From: Primulina eburnea
Lineage: Eukaryota; Streptophyta; Magnoliopsida; Lamiales; Gesneriaceae
Direction: 5' to 3'
Length of the DNA stretch: 64,000 nt
Assembly: GCF_022965805.1 (NCBI RefSeq)
Contig: NW_027331236.1
Span: 377,321-441,320, forward strand
The translations under genes and the position numbers were made by a program. The notes under the pieces were generated by a model. That model was given only the letters and a program-made list of their open reading frames with translations. It was not told the origin of the DNA and ran no database searches. This document shows positions 1 through 11,192 of this stretch, in pieces. The first letter of the stretch is position 1, and each line of letters begins with the position of its first letter.

Positions 1-330
1 TATTATTATTATTATTAAAAGTGTGAATTTTGGTTACTGTTTTCCAATTGTGAAAAAACGAAACGATCCTTCTACCAAACACACCAAAGGAAATGAATGA
101 AAAATTAATTTTAGTATATATTTTTCCTCTATTCAAATTCTAATTTCAATTAACTGTATAATTTATTTTATCTATTGCACCTAATATACAATTAAATGTT
201 CTAACAAATACTAATGAACTAACAATATAATTTACATTGAATGAAATATTTATGTAATATATGGAATAAATCCTACATAATTTATTTTTCTTGATTAATC
301 TCTCTTTATTATATCTTTAAATTGACAAAA
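1..330. other. AT-rich non-coding sequence
   Basis: This stretch opens with a short TAT trinucleotide run and is strongly AT-rich. I see no reading frame with protein character and no recognisable repeat boundary in it. Confidence 0.5.
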
Positions 331-508
331 ACTTGTGTCACACGGTCTTACGGGTCGTATTTTGTGAGACAGATCTTTTATTTGGGTCATCCATGAAAAA
401 GTATTACTTTTTATGCTAAGAGTATAATTTTTTATTATAAATATCGATAGGGTTGACCCGTCTCACAGATAAAGATTCGTGAGACCATCTAACAAAATAC
501 TTACTCTT
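331..508 (+). repeat. MITE-like palindromic repeat, copy A
   Basis: This is the first of six similar copies of a roughly 170-bp repeat. It carries a near-palindromic end related to GTGAGACGGTCTCAC, then GGTCATCCATGAAAAAGTA, then TTGACCCGTCTCACAGAT and a closing CGTGAGACC block. Both ends contain GTGAGAC/GTCTCAC words, so a single copy can fold. It has no coding capacity. I infer a non-autonomous DNA transposon or MITE because the copies share termini and vary mainly by point changes. I could not fix the target duplication. Confidence 0.7.
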
Positions 509-1138
509 TTAAATTTTCACCTTTTTCATCTTCTGTCTCAATTATTTTCTAACTTTTATTATTTTTGCTATCAAATTGGAGAGATGAGTACTATATAAGT
601 GATTTATTGTAATATATTTTTCCACCAAAGTGACTGATCAAATGCAAAATAGAATGTGCTGCACTTGCTAGGCAATATTTTAGTTATTAATATTGCCTCA
701 CCCATGATGTACTTAATTTAAAGGATCAACAAGGCCAAAGTTGGTGTCGTATTTGGCTAAACTTATTTTGTTTTAAGAGCTTATAATTTGTGATATCTTA
801 TTTTAAAATAAGTTATTAAAGTGTTTTGATGAACTTATTTTAAATAACTTAAATATGTTAATGTGGTTGGTATTATAAGATCTTTTAATTGTTAAAATAA
901 CCAAAAATATATAATATTATGAGTTAATGTATGTAGCTATAAATTTATGTATGTGTGTGTATATATATATATATGTGAAAATAATTTTAACATTAAAAAA
1001 ATAAATTTATTATATTTAGAAAATTTGATGTTGTTTGGAAGAAAATATGTAATATTATTTTTAATGTATATAAGTAAAATGTTGATTAAAATATTTTAGT
1101 TAATGATTTTGTCAATAAAATTTTAATACTTTTATTTT
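509..1138. other. AT-rich non-coding sequence, possible MITE end
   Basis: No coding potential is seen. Around 740-900 there is a run of words such as TAAGAGCTTATAA and AAATAAGTTATT that resembles the ends of a plant hAT-type MITE. Similar words recur at 2870-3010 and 4640-4780. If real, the copia-like solo LTR at 1433-2838 lies inside that MITE, but I could not define its ends. Confidence 0.3.
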
Positions 1139-1300
1139 AGTAGATTTTTTGTGAGATGGTCTCACAGATCTTCGTGAAAAGGGTAAACTCAGCTCATATT
1201 TACAATAAAAAAAATTATGTTAAAAATATTTTTTATGGGTGACCAAATAATAGATATGTCTCACAAAATTGACTCATGAGACTATCTCATAAAAGTTTTT
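1139..1300 (-). repeat. MITE-like palindromic repeat, copy B (inverted)
   Basis: This is the same repeat family as the copy at 331-508 but in reverse orientation and more decayed. It starts with GTGAGATGGTCTCACAGATC and ends with ACTCATGAGACTATCTCAT. With copy A it forms an inverted pair separated by about 630 bp. Confidence 0.65.
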
Positions 1301-1432
1301 GTATTTGTTTTTTATAGTATAATAAAAAGATAGAACATAATCTTATTTTAAATTAAAAAAAAAACAAAAAAAAATGATAAAGTGAGAATTTAAGAAGTGA
1401 TGATAAAGTAGAGATTTAACATAATATATAAG

Positions 1433-2838
1433 TGTTGGAACATTTTATGATTCACAATCTTAATTTTGATGTGAACAAAACTTGTTTGATTGTTTTTAAT
1501 AATCTATCTTAGTGCGCATATAGCTGAAACTGAAATAATCAGTTACGAGCCAAAATTGAAGTTGTCGAAGACGCCAACTGAATGCATCAACTGATCAAGA
1601 AAACTGAATTAGTTTAACTGATGTGTCGTAAATGAGTTCAACTGAATGTTCAGTTAATAGGTGGTTCAACAGGAGAACCTCAGAATCCCGGCCAGCCGAA
1701 GGAATGTTCAACTGATGAAGAGTCCAACTGAAGATCAGTTCAACTGAACAAGAATGAAATCAGTTCAACTAATGAGTCAATTGATTTCACCAACCCAACT
1801 GAATATCAGTTCAGAACATCTGTTAGGAGCAATCAGTTGCAGATCAAGACAAGCTGATATAAGTGGAATCCAGCTTTGCGTGAAGGTACAAAACATTTGT
1901 CCAGTCAAAGGACAATAATGAACGTTGCATCGGAGCTTAAAGAAAAAAGTTTTCCAGAAAGAACAAGACAAATTTCAAGGAACAGATTCAAAATGCAATG
2001 GATACAATAATTGAGTTTTACTGTACAATCAAACTTCGTGCCTATAAATAGAGGATTAAGATCAGTAAAGAAAAATAACATAGAACATAAGAGAAAAAAG
2101 AAAAGGGCACGCTTCAAAGTCATATTAGCTTAAGAAAGAAGCATTCAGCCCAGTCGAGAGAACACTTAAACGTGTTATCAGCTTTATATTAGAAGCATAT
2201 TACCCTCAGTGTGTGAGAACACTTTCGGGTAGTTTTCAGATAACAGTTCTCACATACACACACATACCACCACTCAAATACAATATTGCACAAAGACGTT
2301 AAACTTGTGTAATGTAGTCTTTCTCACATAAACGTTAAAGAAGTGTTGACTGGAAGGTGCTGCCTTCAGTCTAGTCTAGGAGTTCAGTTAAGGCAGTGGG
2401 TAAGCCCTAAGCTGAGTGGGTTTGTACAATTATTTGTATCGATCAAAGTCTTCTAGTGAGTCCTACCCGAGATGGTAGAAGGGGTGATGTAGGAGCAGTT
2501 GAAATCTCTGAACATCCATAAACATATCTTGTGTATTTAACTGTTTAACTTTTGTTCTCAAACTGATTTTACCAGTTAGAGCATCCGTTGGTTCAGTTCC
2601 TACCATAACTGAACTACCGAATACTAAAACTAATATAGTCTTTTGGTTATTCAGTTACACAAGATATATAAATATATCAGTGTTACTTAACGAATGATTA
2701 TTTCGAATGTTTTCCGCTTGGTTCTATACCAAACTCGGTCTAATTCATGGGTGTATACATTCTTTGAACACGAGCTATTACAGCTCTTGAAAATATTTTG
2801 TTTGAAGCACTTCAAGGTGCTCTGCAAACGATCCTTCA
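1433..2838 (+). mobile_element. Solo LTR, Ty1/copia (SIRE-like)
   Basis: The segment begins TGTTGGAAC and ends in CA, and is flanked by a perfect 5-bp duplication ATAAG (1428-1432 and 2839-2843). This is the expected footprint of a solo LTR left by LTR-LTR recombination. A TATAAATA box lies at 2043-2050. The left 400 bp is crowded with AACTGA/TCAGTT words. No internal region, primer site or coding sequence is present. Assignment to the copia SIRE/Maximus type rests on the TGTTGGAAC start and length of 1406 bp and is an inference. A related truncated LTR lies at 39136-40170. Confidence 0.8.
2043..2050 (+). promoter_or_regulatory. TATA box of copia-like solo LTR
   Basis: TATAAATA lies in a CCTATAAATAGAGG context in the middle of the LTR, the usual position of the retrotransposon core promoter. 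Transcription would start a few tens of bases downstream, inside the LTR. Confidence 0.6.
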
Positions 2839-2843
2839 ATAAG

Positions 2844-3225
2844 GATATCCTGGAAAGTTGAAATATTAAAATAAGATTCTTATTTTTAAAACAACTTAGT
2901 AACTAAAAATAAGTTATTTGTAACTTTTTTAACCAACCAAATTATAAAATATTATAAACTTTACAACAACTTATAAACGGTTTCTTAAAAACTTATATAA
3001 ACTCTTTCTGTGCATGTCTGCATCATTCATCATTGAAAAATTGCATTATATCCCTTATTCGTTTTTACAATTATAATATAATATATATTTAATATAAAAT
3101 TAAAGTAAAAATTGTACCAAAACCAAATTAATTTTTTTAAAAAAATTATATTAATTAAACAAACTTTGCAAGCACTAAATTAAATTTTAAAAAAATTGTA
3201 CATAATTATAAATTTTGGACCTACA
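2844..3225. other. AT-rich non-coding sequence
   Basis: This is downstream of the broken dehydrogenase gene on the minus strand. It is AT-rich and contains TAAG/CTTA-rich words like those at 740-900, possibly the far end of an old MITE. No gene is seen. Confidence 0.35.
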
Positions 3226-3806
3226 CTAACAAAACACATATAACCTACATAACTCCTTCAGCTCCTGCATCTGCACCGTCTCCGGGTAGAGAAAGCCCTT
3301 AGCTCCGGTCGGTTGCTCTCCAGGGCTAGTCATTTACATTAATCTGTACACCCACTCCACCATCTCAGCGAAGAACAGCTTCCAGATGAATGTGACCAGA
3401 ACCCACCACGGTTGGGTCACGTATCGTTCTCCCCTGCATGCGCTCCTGACTATCGCCTTCGCGCAGCTTTCGACCCTTTGGACCGGGATTCTGTTCACTT
3501 GTGCCTTTATACAATCATTCAAGAACACACAAGATTAAAATTACAAACCAAACCAGGTTTTTCCTCTAGGGTAAACTGCCTTAAAATTTTGGAAAATTTC
3601 CTAAAAATGAATCTTTATCATACAATTCCCCTGTTTGCTTCTAATATTTACATCTCTCAAGTTTTCATCAACTTCCGGCTAGTCTTCTTTGTTCAAGAAT
3701 TTTCCTTGTGTCAGTTCGGATTCACAACGGTAATGCCGACATCAGGCCCAAACTCGACCCTCAACGTCTCGAAAAATTGGAGGATTGCCACTTTAGTAGC
3801 CTGATG

Positions 3807-4354
3807 AATCAAGAATTTAATACAAGAAGTCACCAGCACAGACTACAAAATCATAAAATGTGCAAGGAATTCAGGTAACTAACTCACCTCACATTGTACA
3901 AACTCATTCTTGGCGCCGGCAACCACGATTCCGATGAATAAAGCACAACAATTCGGCCTCTGCTGTTTCGGAAATACGGGGCAGGAAATCGAGTCATATA
4001 AACAAAGCCCCAGAAGTTGATATCCTATCAGGCCACAACATATGCATATACTATTGGTACAACTACTTCCTAAATTCAAAGTTGCGCTAAGATTACAAAT
4101 AAAGGAGTCATTCCATTCTCAATTAGCTCGTAAAACTGTATTGAAATCAAAGAATCAGGCATTTTGGCTAAGTCGACACTCCAAAGATTTAACTAAATAT
4201 ACACACACAGTAAATAATATTGTATCGCATACCATCAGTGAAGCACATGTAGATTTAAAAGATCTCGAATATAGAATATGTGTGTGTGGATTGTTGATCA
4301 TACTATGAATAACATCAATAATTTTAAGTAACAATCGATGAAATGAAATTATTA
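3807..4354. other. Non-coding or decayed part of the dehydrogenase pseudogene
   Basis: On the minus strand around 4000-3890 there is a short stretch reading GIVVAGAKNEF followed by a GTGAGTT donor-like site. It could be a decayed piece of the dehydrogenase central exon, but the resemblance is weak. Nothing else is recognised. Confidence 0.35.
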
Positions 4355-4796
4355 CATCTTCCAAAGTGATTTATAGTCTGATCAACAACCCTCCTGCAGT
4401 CCTCCACCTTTGAAACGTCGGCGCGCATCACTACGACGTTCGGCGACCCTAGCTCGCGCTAGCCACCTCCGCCACTTCTTGGAGGACTTTTTCCCTCGCC
4501 GCCAGAACCAAACATGTCCCCACTCTTAGCATATTCATATGCAACACTCTAATTGCCACCAACAAGAAAAAACATAAACGTTTCCAATTTTACACTCAAA
4601 ACATGGACACTGGATCACACATCATTACAGGCCTAAATGCGTGTTTTGACACCGTTTATAAGCTGTGTTACGAAGCCCAAAAAATCTTAAAATTTGGTAA
4701 AAACTAAAATAAACTATTTTGACTGTGCTTATAAACTCTTAAAATTTTGTTTGGTAAAAACTTTTGATTTATAAGGTGGTTTTGTCAGCAACGCCA

Positions 4797-7700
4797 CAGG
4801 GCGGAGCAAGGGTTGGGCTCTCGGCTTTATTTTCAAAATTTTGTTGACTAGCCCAATCAGTTTTTTTCTCTCATATTCTCTCCTTGCGGCAGTTATATTC
4901 TTCTCCCTCCGGCCATCACAATTTTTGTTACTTGAAATGGCCGTAACTTCACCGTCGGTAGCCGGTTTTCAAAATCGATTGTAGATTCGGAAAGCCCACG
5001 ACATAAGATTTCTTTTAATACCAAATTTTCGAAGTTTCTTTGTCGTCTTGAAATCAGCCGTCGCCCATCGGTCGTCGTTTTCACCGAAAATCGTAAGAAA
5101 ATCTTAGTGTTAGACTTACTACCGTTTGTCTTGTTGTTCTAAGATTGGAGGTACTGGTAAATTTTCGGAATTTATTTGGGTATCATTTCGAATTTCGAGA
5201 TTTTATATTGGAGATTTTCGATTTTTATCGTTGATTATTTATTATTTGGATGTTTAGAGGCTATAGAAAATATAAATACGAATTTATGAAATTTTGTAGG
5301 AATTTTTGAAAAATTCAGATTTATGTATATGAGATTTTCGAACTTATGAGGCTGCAAATTTTTTATTTTAAATGTGTTATACCTTAAGATTGTCAAATGT
5401 TAACTTCGGGAATTGTTTTGGAATAATTATAATTGCTCGAGGTTAATTGGATTAAAGTAACAATTACTTAATGTCGATAATGTTGATTTGATTCAGTTAG
5501 CCTTAATAAGTTAAACTAAAGGTGATATTTTATGGTGTAGACGACACCAAGGAGGAAAAAAACTCAAAAATGAAGAAAAAAAAACCATCCACTCATTTTT
5601 TAAACAAAAAGAGCAGAAGTTGACAAGTCAGGAGCATTCTCCATCCAATATTGATGTCTCAAATCCGAGTGATCAACAACTTAAAAAATCTCCCAGAATT
5701 GATGTTGATGTAAGTTCTCTTGAATCTGATCTGGCATTACGTACTCTGCTATAAAAATATCATGTTAATCAAATATATGAAATTAGACGAGCTTATATAA
5801 AGATGGGGCCATATCGACCAATTAAGAATGAGTATCCACCGACCAAATTTGCAAGTCAAATTCGACTACTCAAAAGTCACTGGTTTAAAAAATTTACTTG
5901 GTTAGAGTACTCTCCTTCGAAAGATGCTGCATTTTGTTTTTTGTGCTTCTTGTTTGAACTTAAGCATCCTCGTATTACTGTATTTACAATAGATTGATTC
6001 AAATATTGGAAGCGAGTTAATGATGGCGATTATATGCACATTTTTTATGCATATAGGATACAATACTTCACCACATAACAATGATCTTCATAATTTGATA
6101 AATATACCTCGTCATATTGACAAAGTGATAAATGCACAATTTTCAGAAGAACAGACTACGACTTAAAGCAACTATTGAAAGCATTTGATGGCTCATTTTG
6201 CAAGCATGTGCATTTAGAAGGCATGATGAATCTCCATCGTCTAATAATCGTGGATATTTTATCGAGATGATAGATTTTATAGGAAAAATGAATAAGAGTA
6301 TTGGGGACATCGTCTTAGAGAAAGCTCCAAAGAATATAAAGTATACTTCACATGGTATTCAGATAAATTTCTTGAATATCATTTCCAACCAAGTGAGAGG
6401 CCAAGATTCATAAAGAAATTTGGGATACAAAATTATTCATTTTAGTTGATGACGTGATAGATGCATTTAACAAGGAGCAGATGGCTATTGTATTAAGATT
6501 TGTGGATATTGAAGGCTTTTTACGAGAGCGGTTCTTTGCCATTGTACACGTGACAGATACAACTGCTGCAAAACTTAAGAAAGAAATATCTGATGCACTT
6601 GGTCGTTATGACTTGCATATCCACAACATCCATGGACGGGGATATGATATCAATATGCGTTGTTCTTGGAATGGATTGCAGGCTCTTTTCTTGTAAGATT
6701 GCTTGTGTGCATATTATGTACATTGTTTTGCTCATCGGCTTCAACTAGCATTAACTGCAGCTGTTGAAATAAAGGTATCCATTTTGTTATACTTTTCAAA
6801 ATTGAATTCCATTTGTAATCTCATCAATGAATCTCCTAAGCAGCACGGTGAGTTACATTTTGCTCAAATAATTGAAGTTGTGCATATGGTAGCTACTAGT
6901 GAACATGATACAGGTAGAGGATGTAATCAAATTGGAAATTTATTACGACCTGGAAAGACTCGTTGGAGTTCTAATTTCGACTCATTTTGTAGCATGATTG
7001 ATATGTATAGTTTGTGATTACCGTGTTAGAAAATATGGTGAATGATGGAGCTTCTAATTCCATTCGTGGTGAAGCTAGTGGTGCATTGATTGCGATGAAT
7101 TCTTTTGATTTCATATTCATATTACACTTGATGCATAAGATAATGGGGATAACAAATATGTTTTGTCAAGCATTGCAAGAGAAATCTCTTGATATTTTAA
7201 TTACAATGGATTATGTTTTAACGATTAAAACTTTGCTTCGTACTTTGAGAGAAGAAGGATTTGATCTCCTACTTAGTCATGTGAAAGAAGTTTGTGTCAA
7301 GTATGACATTGAGATACCTCACATCAAAGCTCGTTATAAATTTGGTACAGGCCGTTCTTGTCAACAAAATGATTCAATCACAGTTGAGCACTATTATCGA
7401 TTTGATGTATTTACAGCTACAATAGATTTTCAAATTGAAGAGCTTAATAATAGATTCAAGGATGAGACAGTTGAACTTCTTAAACTTAGTTGTGATTTGG
7501 AACCTAGAAAAGTTTAAGGTTCTTAATGGTGATCATATCTATCGACTTGTTGAAAAATGCTGTTATCTTGATTTCTTCAAAAAGATTTGCATAATTTGAG
7601 AATGCAATTGGATCACTATAAACTTGATGTTGCTGGTCATAAAATATTTTAGAATTTATCAATTATTTCTGAATTATGTCGAAGATTAATTGAGACAAAT

Positions 7701-8200
7701 AAGTCAGGAACCTACGATTTGATTGACATGTGATTTATACATTTTCATCTACGCCGTTTACTTATTTATCAAATCTGATAAATTTATTTAATTGACAGGT
7801 TGATTAGGTCTTGTTTTAACTCTACCTATTTCTGCAGCAACAACGGAACGAGCATTTTCAGCAATGAAACTTGTTAAAACAGCTCTTCATGACAAGATGG
7901 AAGCAGAGTTTTTCGGAGATTCTATGGTAATCTATATCGAACGAGATTTGGTTAAAAATTGATAAAAATTTAATAATTAATGAGTTTTATTCTAAGAAAA
8001 GTCGAAGAGCACAACCTCAGTAGTTTTTTAGCTCCATGTTTTTTAAGATATTAAATATTAAATACTCTTATTCTATATTTTCATGAAATCAATGTTTTCA
8101 TATTTTTTATTTTAAATTTTTTAACTAATTATCTATTTTATTAGATACAGTATGTGACAGAGCCGACTCCAAGTAATTTTGAATCTTGGTTCAGCCCCAA
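4797..8200 (+). mobile_element. Dead hAT transposon 1 (zinc-finger MYM/TTF type)
   Basis: The left end carries a hAT-like CAGGGCGGAGCAAGG terminus. About 750 bp of leader and intron-like sequence follows, then a degraded transposase (about 5541-7960) with TTF zinc-finger, DUF4371 and hAT dimerisation regions in order. The right end is not clearly an inverted copy of the left; the region near 8165-8200 contains GAGCCGACTCC and GGTTCAGCCCC, so the boundary is approximate. It lies in intron 1 of the broken dehydrogenase gene, in the opposite orientation. It cannot encode a working transposase. Confidence 0.75.
5541..7960 (+). pseudogene. hAT transposase relic 1 (TTF-type zinc finger / DUF4371 / hAT dimerisation)
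   Basis: The reading frame is broken into pieces at 5803-5997, 6198-6413, 6454-6696, 6703-7017 and 7014-7517. The first piece has GPYRPIKNEYPPTKF and WLEYSPSKDAAFCFLCFLF, the TTF-type zinc-finger region. The next has QACAFRRHDESPSSNNRG, the start of DUF4371. Then NKEQMAIVLRFVD and a damaged GYDINMRCSWNGLQALFL, where the family usually has GYDGAxNMxG, so a few residues are lost. YVHCFAHRLQLAL follows. At about 7812-7960 the C-terminal dimerisation motif reads ATTERAFSAMKLVKTAL and GDSMVIYIERD. Multiple stops and frameshifts separate the pieces. In a working element this protein would bind the terminal repeats and cut DNA with an RNase H-like fold. It is a fossil. Confidence 0.85.
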
Positions 8201-8591
8201 TGCCCCCATGTATTATGCATGAAATCAAATTTAGTTCTTACATTTATATCTGAGACTTACTTCGCCAATGCCCGAGGAGGCGCTGGTGATGAAGACTTTT
8301 TTCTCGGCGACATCTTCGTTGAAAAGGGTGCCCAACACAGAGAGGAAGAACTTAAAAATCTGGAAAGGTGGCAAGAAGAACATGAGGGAGAAGAAGGTGA
8401 AAGCGGGGAGCCACCAAATCATGAAACATGTGAACTATTTCCATTGTAGCTTGAATATCGATGGATAAGAGAGCAAAATCTTGCAAATTTAGACCAAAAT
8501 TATTTTTTAGCGAATATATATGAATACTTGTTAATATTATATACAGATGCATGGAGAGAGTATTGGTGGCAGCAATGCATGGAGTATACAC

Positions 8592-9178
8592 AGGGGCGGA
8601 GCTACCCTAAAGGCTGATGTGGGCTCCAGAGCAGGGTAGAAAAAAAAAATAAGATTATTGTATATTTTAATTGTGGACTAGGTTAAATTTTTGTATAGCC
8701 CATGAGTAAGCAAAATATTTATTGTTCCTTCAAGCTTCAGCCTAAGCTCTCAAGCTTCAGCCTAAGCTCCGTTGATCTTTTGATTGTCGCTTTCAATTTC
8801 TTCCTATCAGGTTGCTCAGGTACTTGTGCTGATTCGATTGAAATTTTGTTATTTTTTTCCTGGCGATGAAGGGTTTTTCCTTTGAAGTTGTGGCGGCTAG
8901 TCAACTTTGATGACTCTTGTTCTGATTTTCTATTTACAGTGGGGAAATTGCTTGTGAAACCGTCTCACAAGAGACATACTCGCACCTTGTTGCTTCTCTG
9001 GAGAGAACTAGAGATGAATCAAATGAGTGAACGCTTTTACGTCTTACACTGAGTTTGGGGCAAACGGTTCTTGTTTCATGTTCTTCCTGCATCAATTTGA
9101 TATAGTTTCCATAAAACTTCAAGATACGTACTCCTGATTCTTGTCCAATTCAATTTGAAAAAAAAAAACAAACATGTT
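8592..9178 (+). mobile_element. 5' terminal fragment of a hAT element (probable left end of hAT 2)
   Basis: The sequence starts CAGGGGCGGAGCTACCC, closely like the left end of hAT 1 at 4797, and goes on with a GGGCTC block and a TAGCCCA block in the same order as there. A short tandem pair of AGCTTCAGCCTAAGCTC lies near 8735-8770. No transposase is present before the gypsy insertion at 9179. The matching transposase relic in the same orientation lies at 19900-22140, so I infer one hAT split by later LTR insertions. The segment also contains a partial MITE-like end. Confidence 0.5.
8951..8984 (+). repeat. Partial MITE-like repeat end (copy G)
   Basis: Only the terminal block remains: GTGAAACCGTCTCACAAGAG followed by ACATACTC. 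It matches the right ends of the fuller copies such as 55436-55613. Confidence 0.6.
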
Positions 9179-10936
9179 TGTGAGAACCCGATATTTTCGA
9201 TACAAAGTAAATAAGATTTTCAGTTAGTGTAACTCGAGGAAGTGGTTTCAAAGTTCGAGAAGAAACTCAACGGGAGGCCAAGCTGCAACTAATCGTGTCC
9301 ATCAAAGAGTTTTCATGAGAGGAGTAAAACCCCAGCTCAAAGACGCAATCTTTCAGCTCAAGGAAGCTCAACCATGTTTGTCCTAAAATGAGAGCTAAAG
9401 GTTTAGACAAGATCATAGTGCAAGAAATAACCTTTGAGGAAATCCATGGAGGAGCTAATGGATGAGCTAGGAGATCAAGACACAATTATGATGCAAGAAA
9501 TGGCATTGGAGCTAAACAAAAGAAGGAGCTAAGGGATTGAGACATATTAATAATGTAAGAAATGATCTATAGAAGATTAAGGCGACTCTTGGAGAATACA
9601 TGAACCACAATTATGGCTACCTTGGATTTGAAGAATACATGAATCACAATTATAGCTATCTTGGAATTAAGGAATACATGAATCACAATTACTCACATAC
9701 TTGAGTACCAAGAATTCGGTCATGGGCTAAGTGAAGAGACAAGAAATTTGGCCTATAAATATGAGATCACATGCAAGACAAATCCATTCCAAAAAAGGCT
9801 TACAATTTTCGGCCTTTCCCTCTCCACCATACTCCATATTTTCGGCTTCCCCTCACCCTTCACAAGTCACGGCCGAGATCAAGAAAGAAGAAAGAGGTCT
9901 TGTTCGTGTAGTCCGTAGTTGCCATACTGTGCCGAAGTGCTGCCGGAGTGAAGACAGTACTTGTTAAAGTTACGTCGAAGTGCTGCCGAAAAATCAAAGG
10001 GAAGCTTCGCACCAAATAAAATTAAGTAAGTGGGCTTGTGTTATATATTCGTTTGTATTTTTAAACTTGAATATGTATATCATGACATGCATATCTGTGT
10101 GTCTTCATTTTCAAAAATATGACTTCTGTCTGTTTAAAATTTCGATCGATTATATGTTTCTTCTGATATTCGAAATTCTTTGATTCCGCTGTGTCAGTAT
10201 GAAAACTCTGAAATCTGAAAAGTTCTGTCTGATAAGTCTGAAATCTTTGTTGCACTGTTACGATTCGAATTTGAAATGGGACGAGAATTGTAGTTCTGTC
10301 TGGTCCCCATTGGTGGGTATAAAACCATGTTCTGTCTGGCCCCCATTGGTGGGTATAAAACCATGTTCTGGCCTCACCCCTTAAAGGACTAACATATTGG
10401 GGACAATTTGACCATGGGGATGAGATGAGTAACAGTGTTCAGTTTGTTCCGATCTGTTATGTTCTGTATATGATCTGATATGATCTGTTTCTGAACCATT
10501 CTGTAAAATCTGATCTGTTATAATCATTCGTTTCGACATGATAAGTTAACTGTTATAAGTTTTGAAAGTTTGATAAAAGAAATGTTTTAAGGATTAAGAT
10601 CTATATGTATCATTGGAAATCGATCGACCCCCACTTGCTGAGTGTTTCCCAAACACTCACCCCTTACAAATTTCAGATAAGGATGAAGAGCAAGTAAATG
10701 AAGAGGAGCAGGATGCATTTTGGGGTTGGTGAATCAGTGATCAAGAATAGGCTTCAAATTATTGTTTTGTCGTATTTCGAAAACTCTGATGTAACCTTCA
10801 TTTTCCATTGTCATTGTAAAAGACAATATTATTTAATGAAAGAGACTGGTTTGATTTGATACGAGGCTTTATTGTTTTCAATTTAATTGTTAAACAATGC
10901 CGGATGTCACCGATGCTTCGGACTCGGGGCGTGACA
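9179..10936 (+). repeat. Left LTR of gypsy element A
   Basis: It runs TG to CA over 1758 bp. A TATAAATA box lies at 9754-9761. A 39-bp tandem duplication around CCCCATTGGTGGGTATAAAA (about 10302-10380) is present here and single in the right LTR, so it arose after insertion or was lost on the other side. Confidence 0.92.
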
Positions 10937-10942
10937 TTTAAG

Positions 10943-10954
10943 TGGTATCAGAGC
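10943..10954 (+). other. Primer binding site, initiator tRNA-Met
   Basis: TGGTATCAGAGC lies six bases past the end of the left LTR. It is complementary to the 3' end of plant initiator tRNA-Met and would prime minus-strand DNA synthesis. Confidence 0.93.
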
Positions 10955-11192
10955 CGCCAGGTTCATAATCCCGCTGGGATTTTGACAGACAAAATTTGAC
11001 AAAGTCAAATTTTGGCAAAAGCCTAGTGCATCCCAATCTGAACCCAAATTTCATCTGTTCCCTAAAATTTTGAACAACTCCAAAAATCTGTCTTTTCAGT
11101 CAGTCATTCCGAAAATCCTTATTCCACGACAACTTTGTGCTTTGTGCCTTTCTATTCTTTATACGATTCTGATGATTTATTTATACTAGGAA

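Larger units (their letters stand above)
3226..8444 (-). pseudogene. Broken steroleosin / 11-beta-hydroxysteroid dehydrogenase-like gene
   Basis: The family is short-chain dehydrogenases of oil bodies and ER: a hydrophobic N-terminal anchor plus an NADP-binding Rossmann fold. Pieces read on the minus strand in the right order. Exon 1 (8444 to about 8252) has a hydrophobic anchor (FFSLMFFLPPFQIFKFF) and the cofactor motif SASSGIGE, followed by a GTAAGT donor. Exon 2 (about 4515-4355) encodes LVLAAREKVLQEVAE, then GSPNVVVMRADVSKVEDCRR and HFGR. A piece at about 3806-3726 encodes FFETLRVEFGPDVGIT. The last exon (about 3530-3226) encodes VESCAKAIVRSACRGERYVT and a C-terminal GAKGFLYPETVQ. Breaks: a frameshift in exon 1 near 8405, one in exon 2 near 4455, a stop after GIT..NPN near 3720, and an in-frame TAA at 3334-3336. 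I cannot find the exon with the catalytic Tyr-x-x-x-Lys region intact. A hAT relic fills intron 1. Confidence 0.85.

Noticed and set aside
3412..3804. A 130-aa plus-strand frame
   Set aside because: It is antisense to the dehydrogenase pseudogene pieces, which have clear family similarity.
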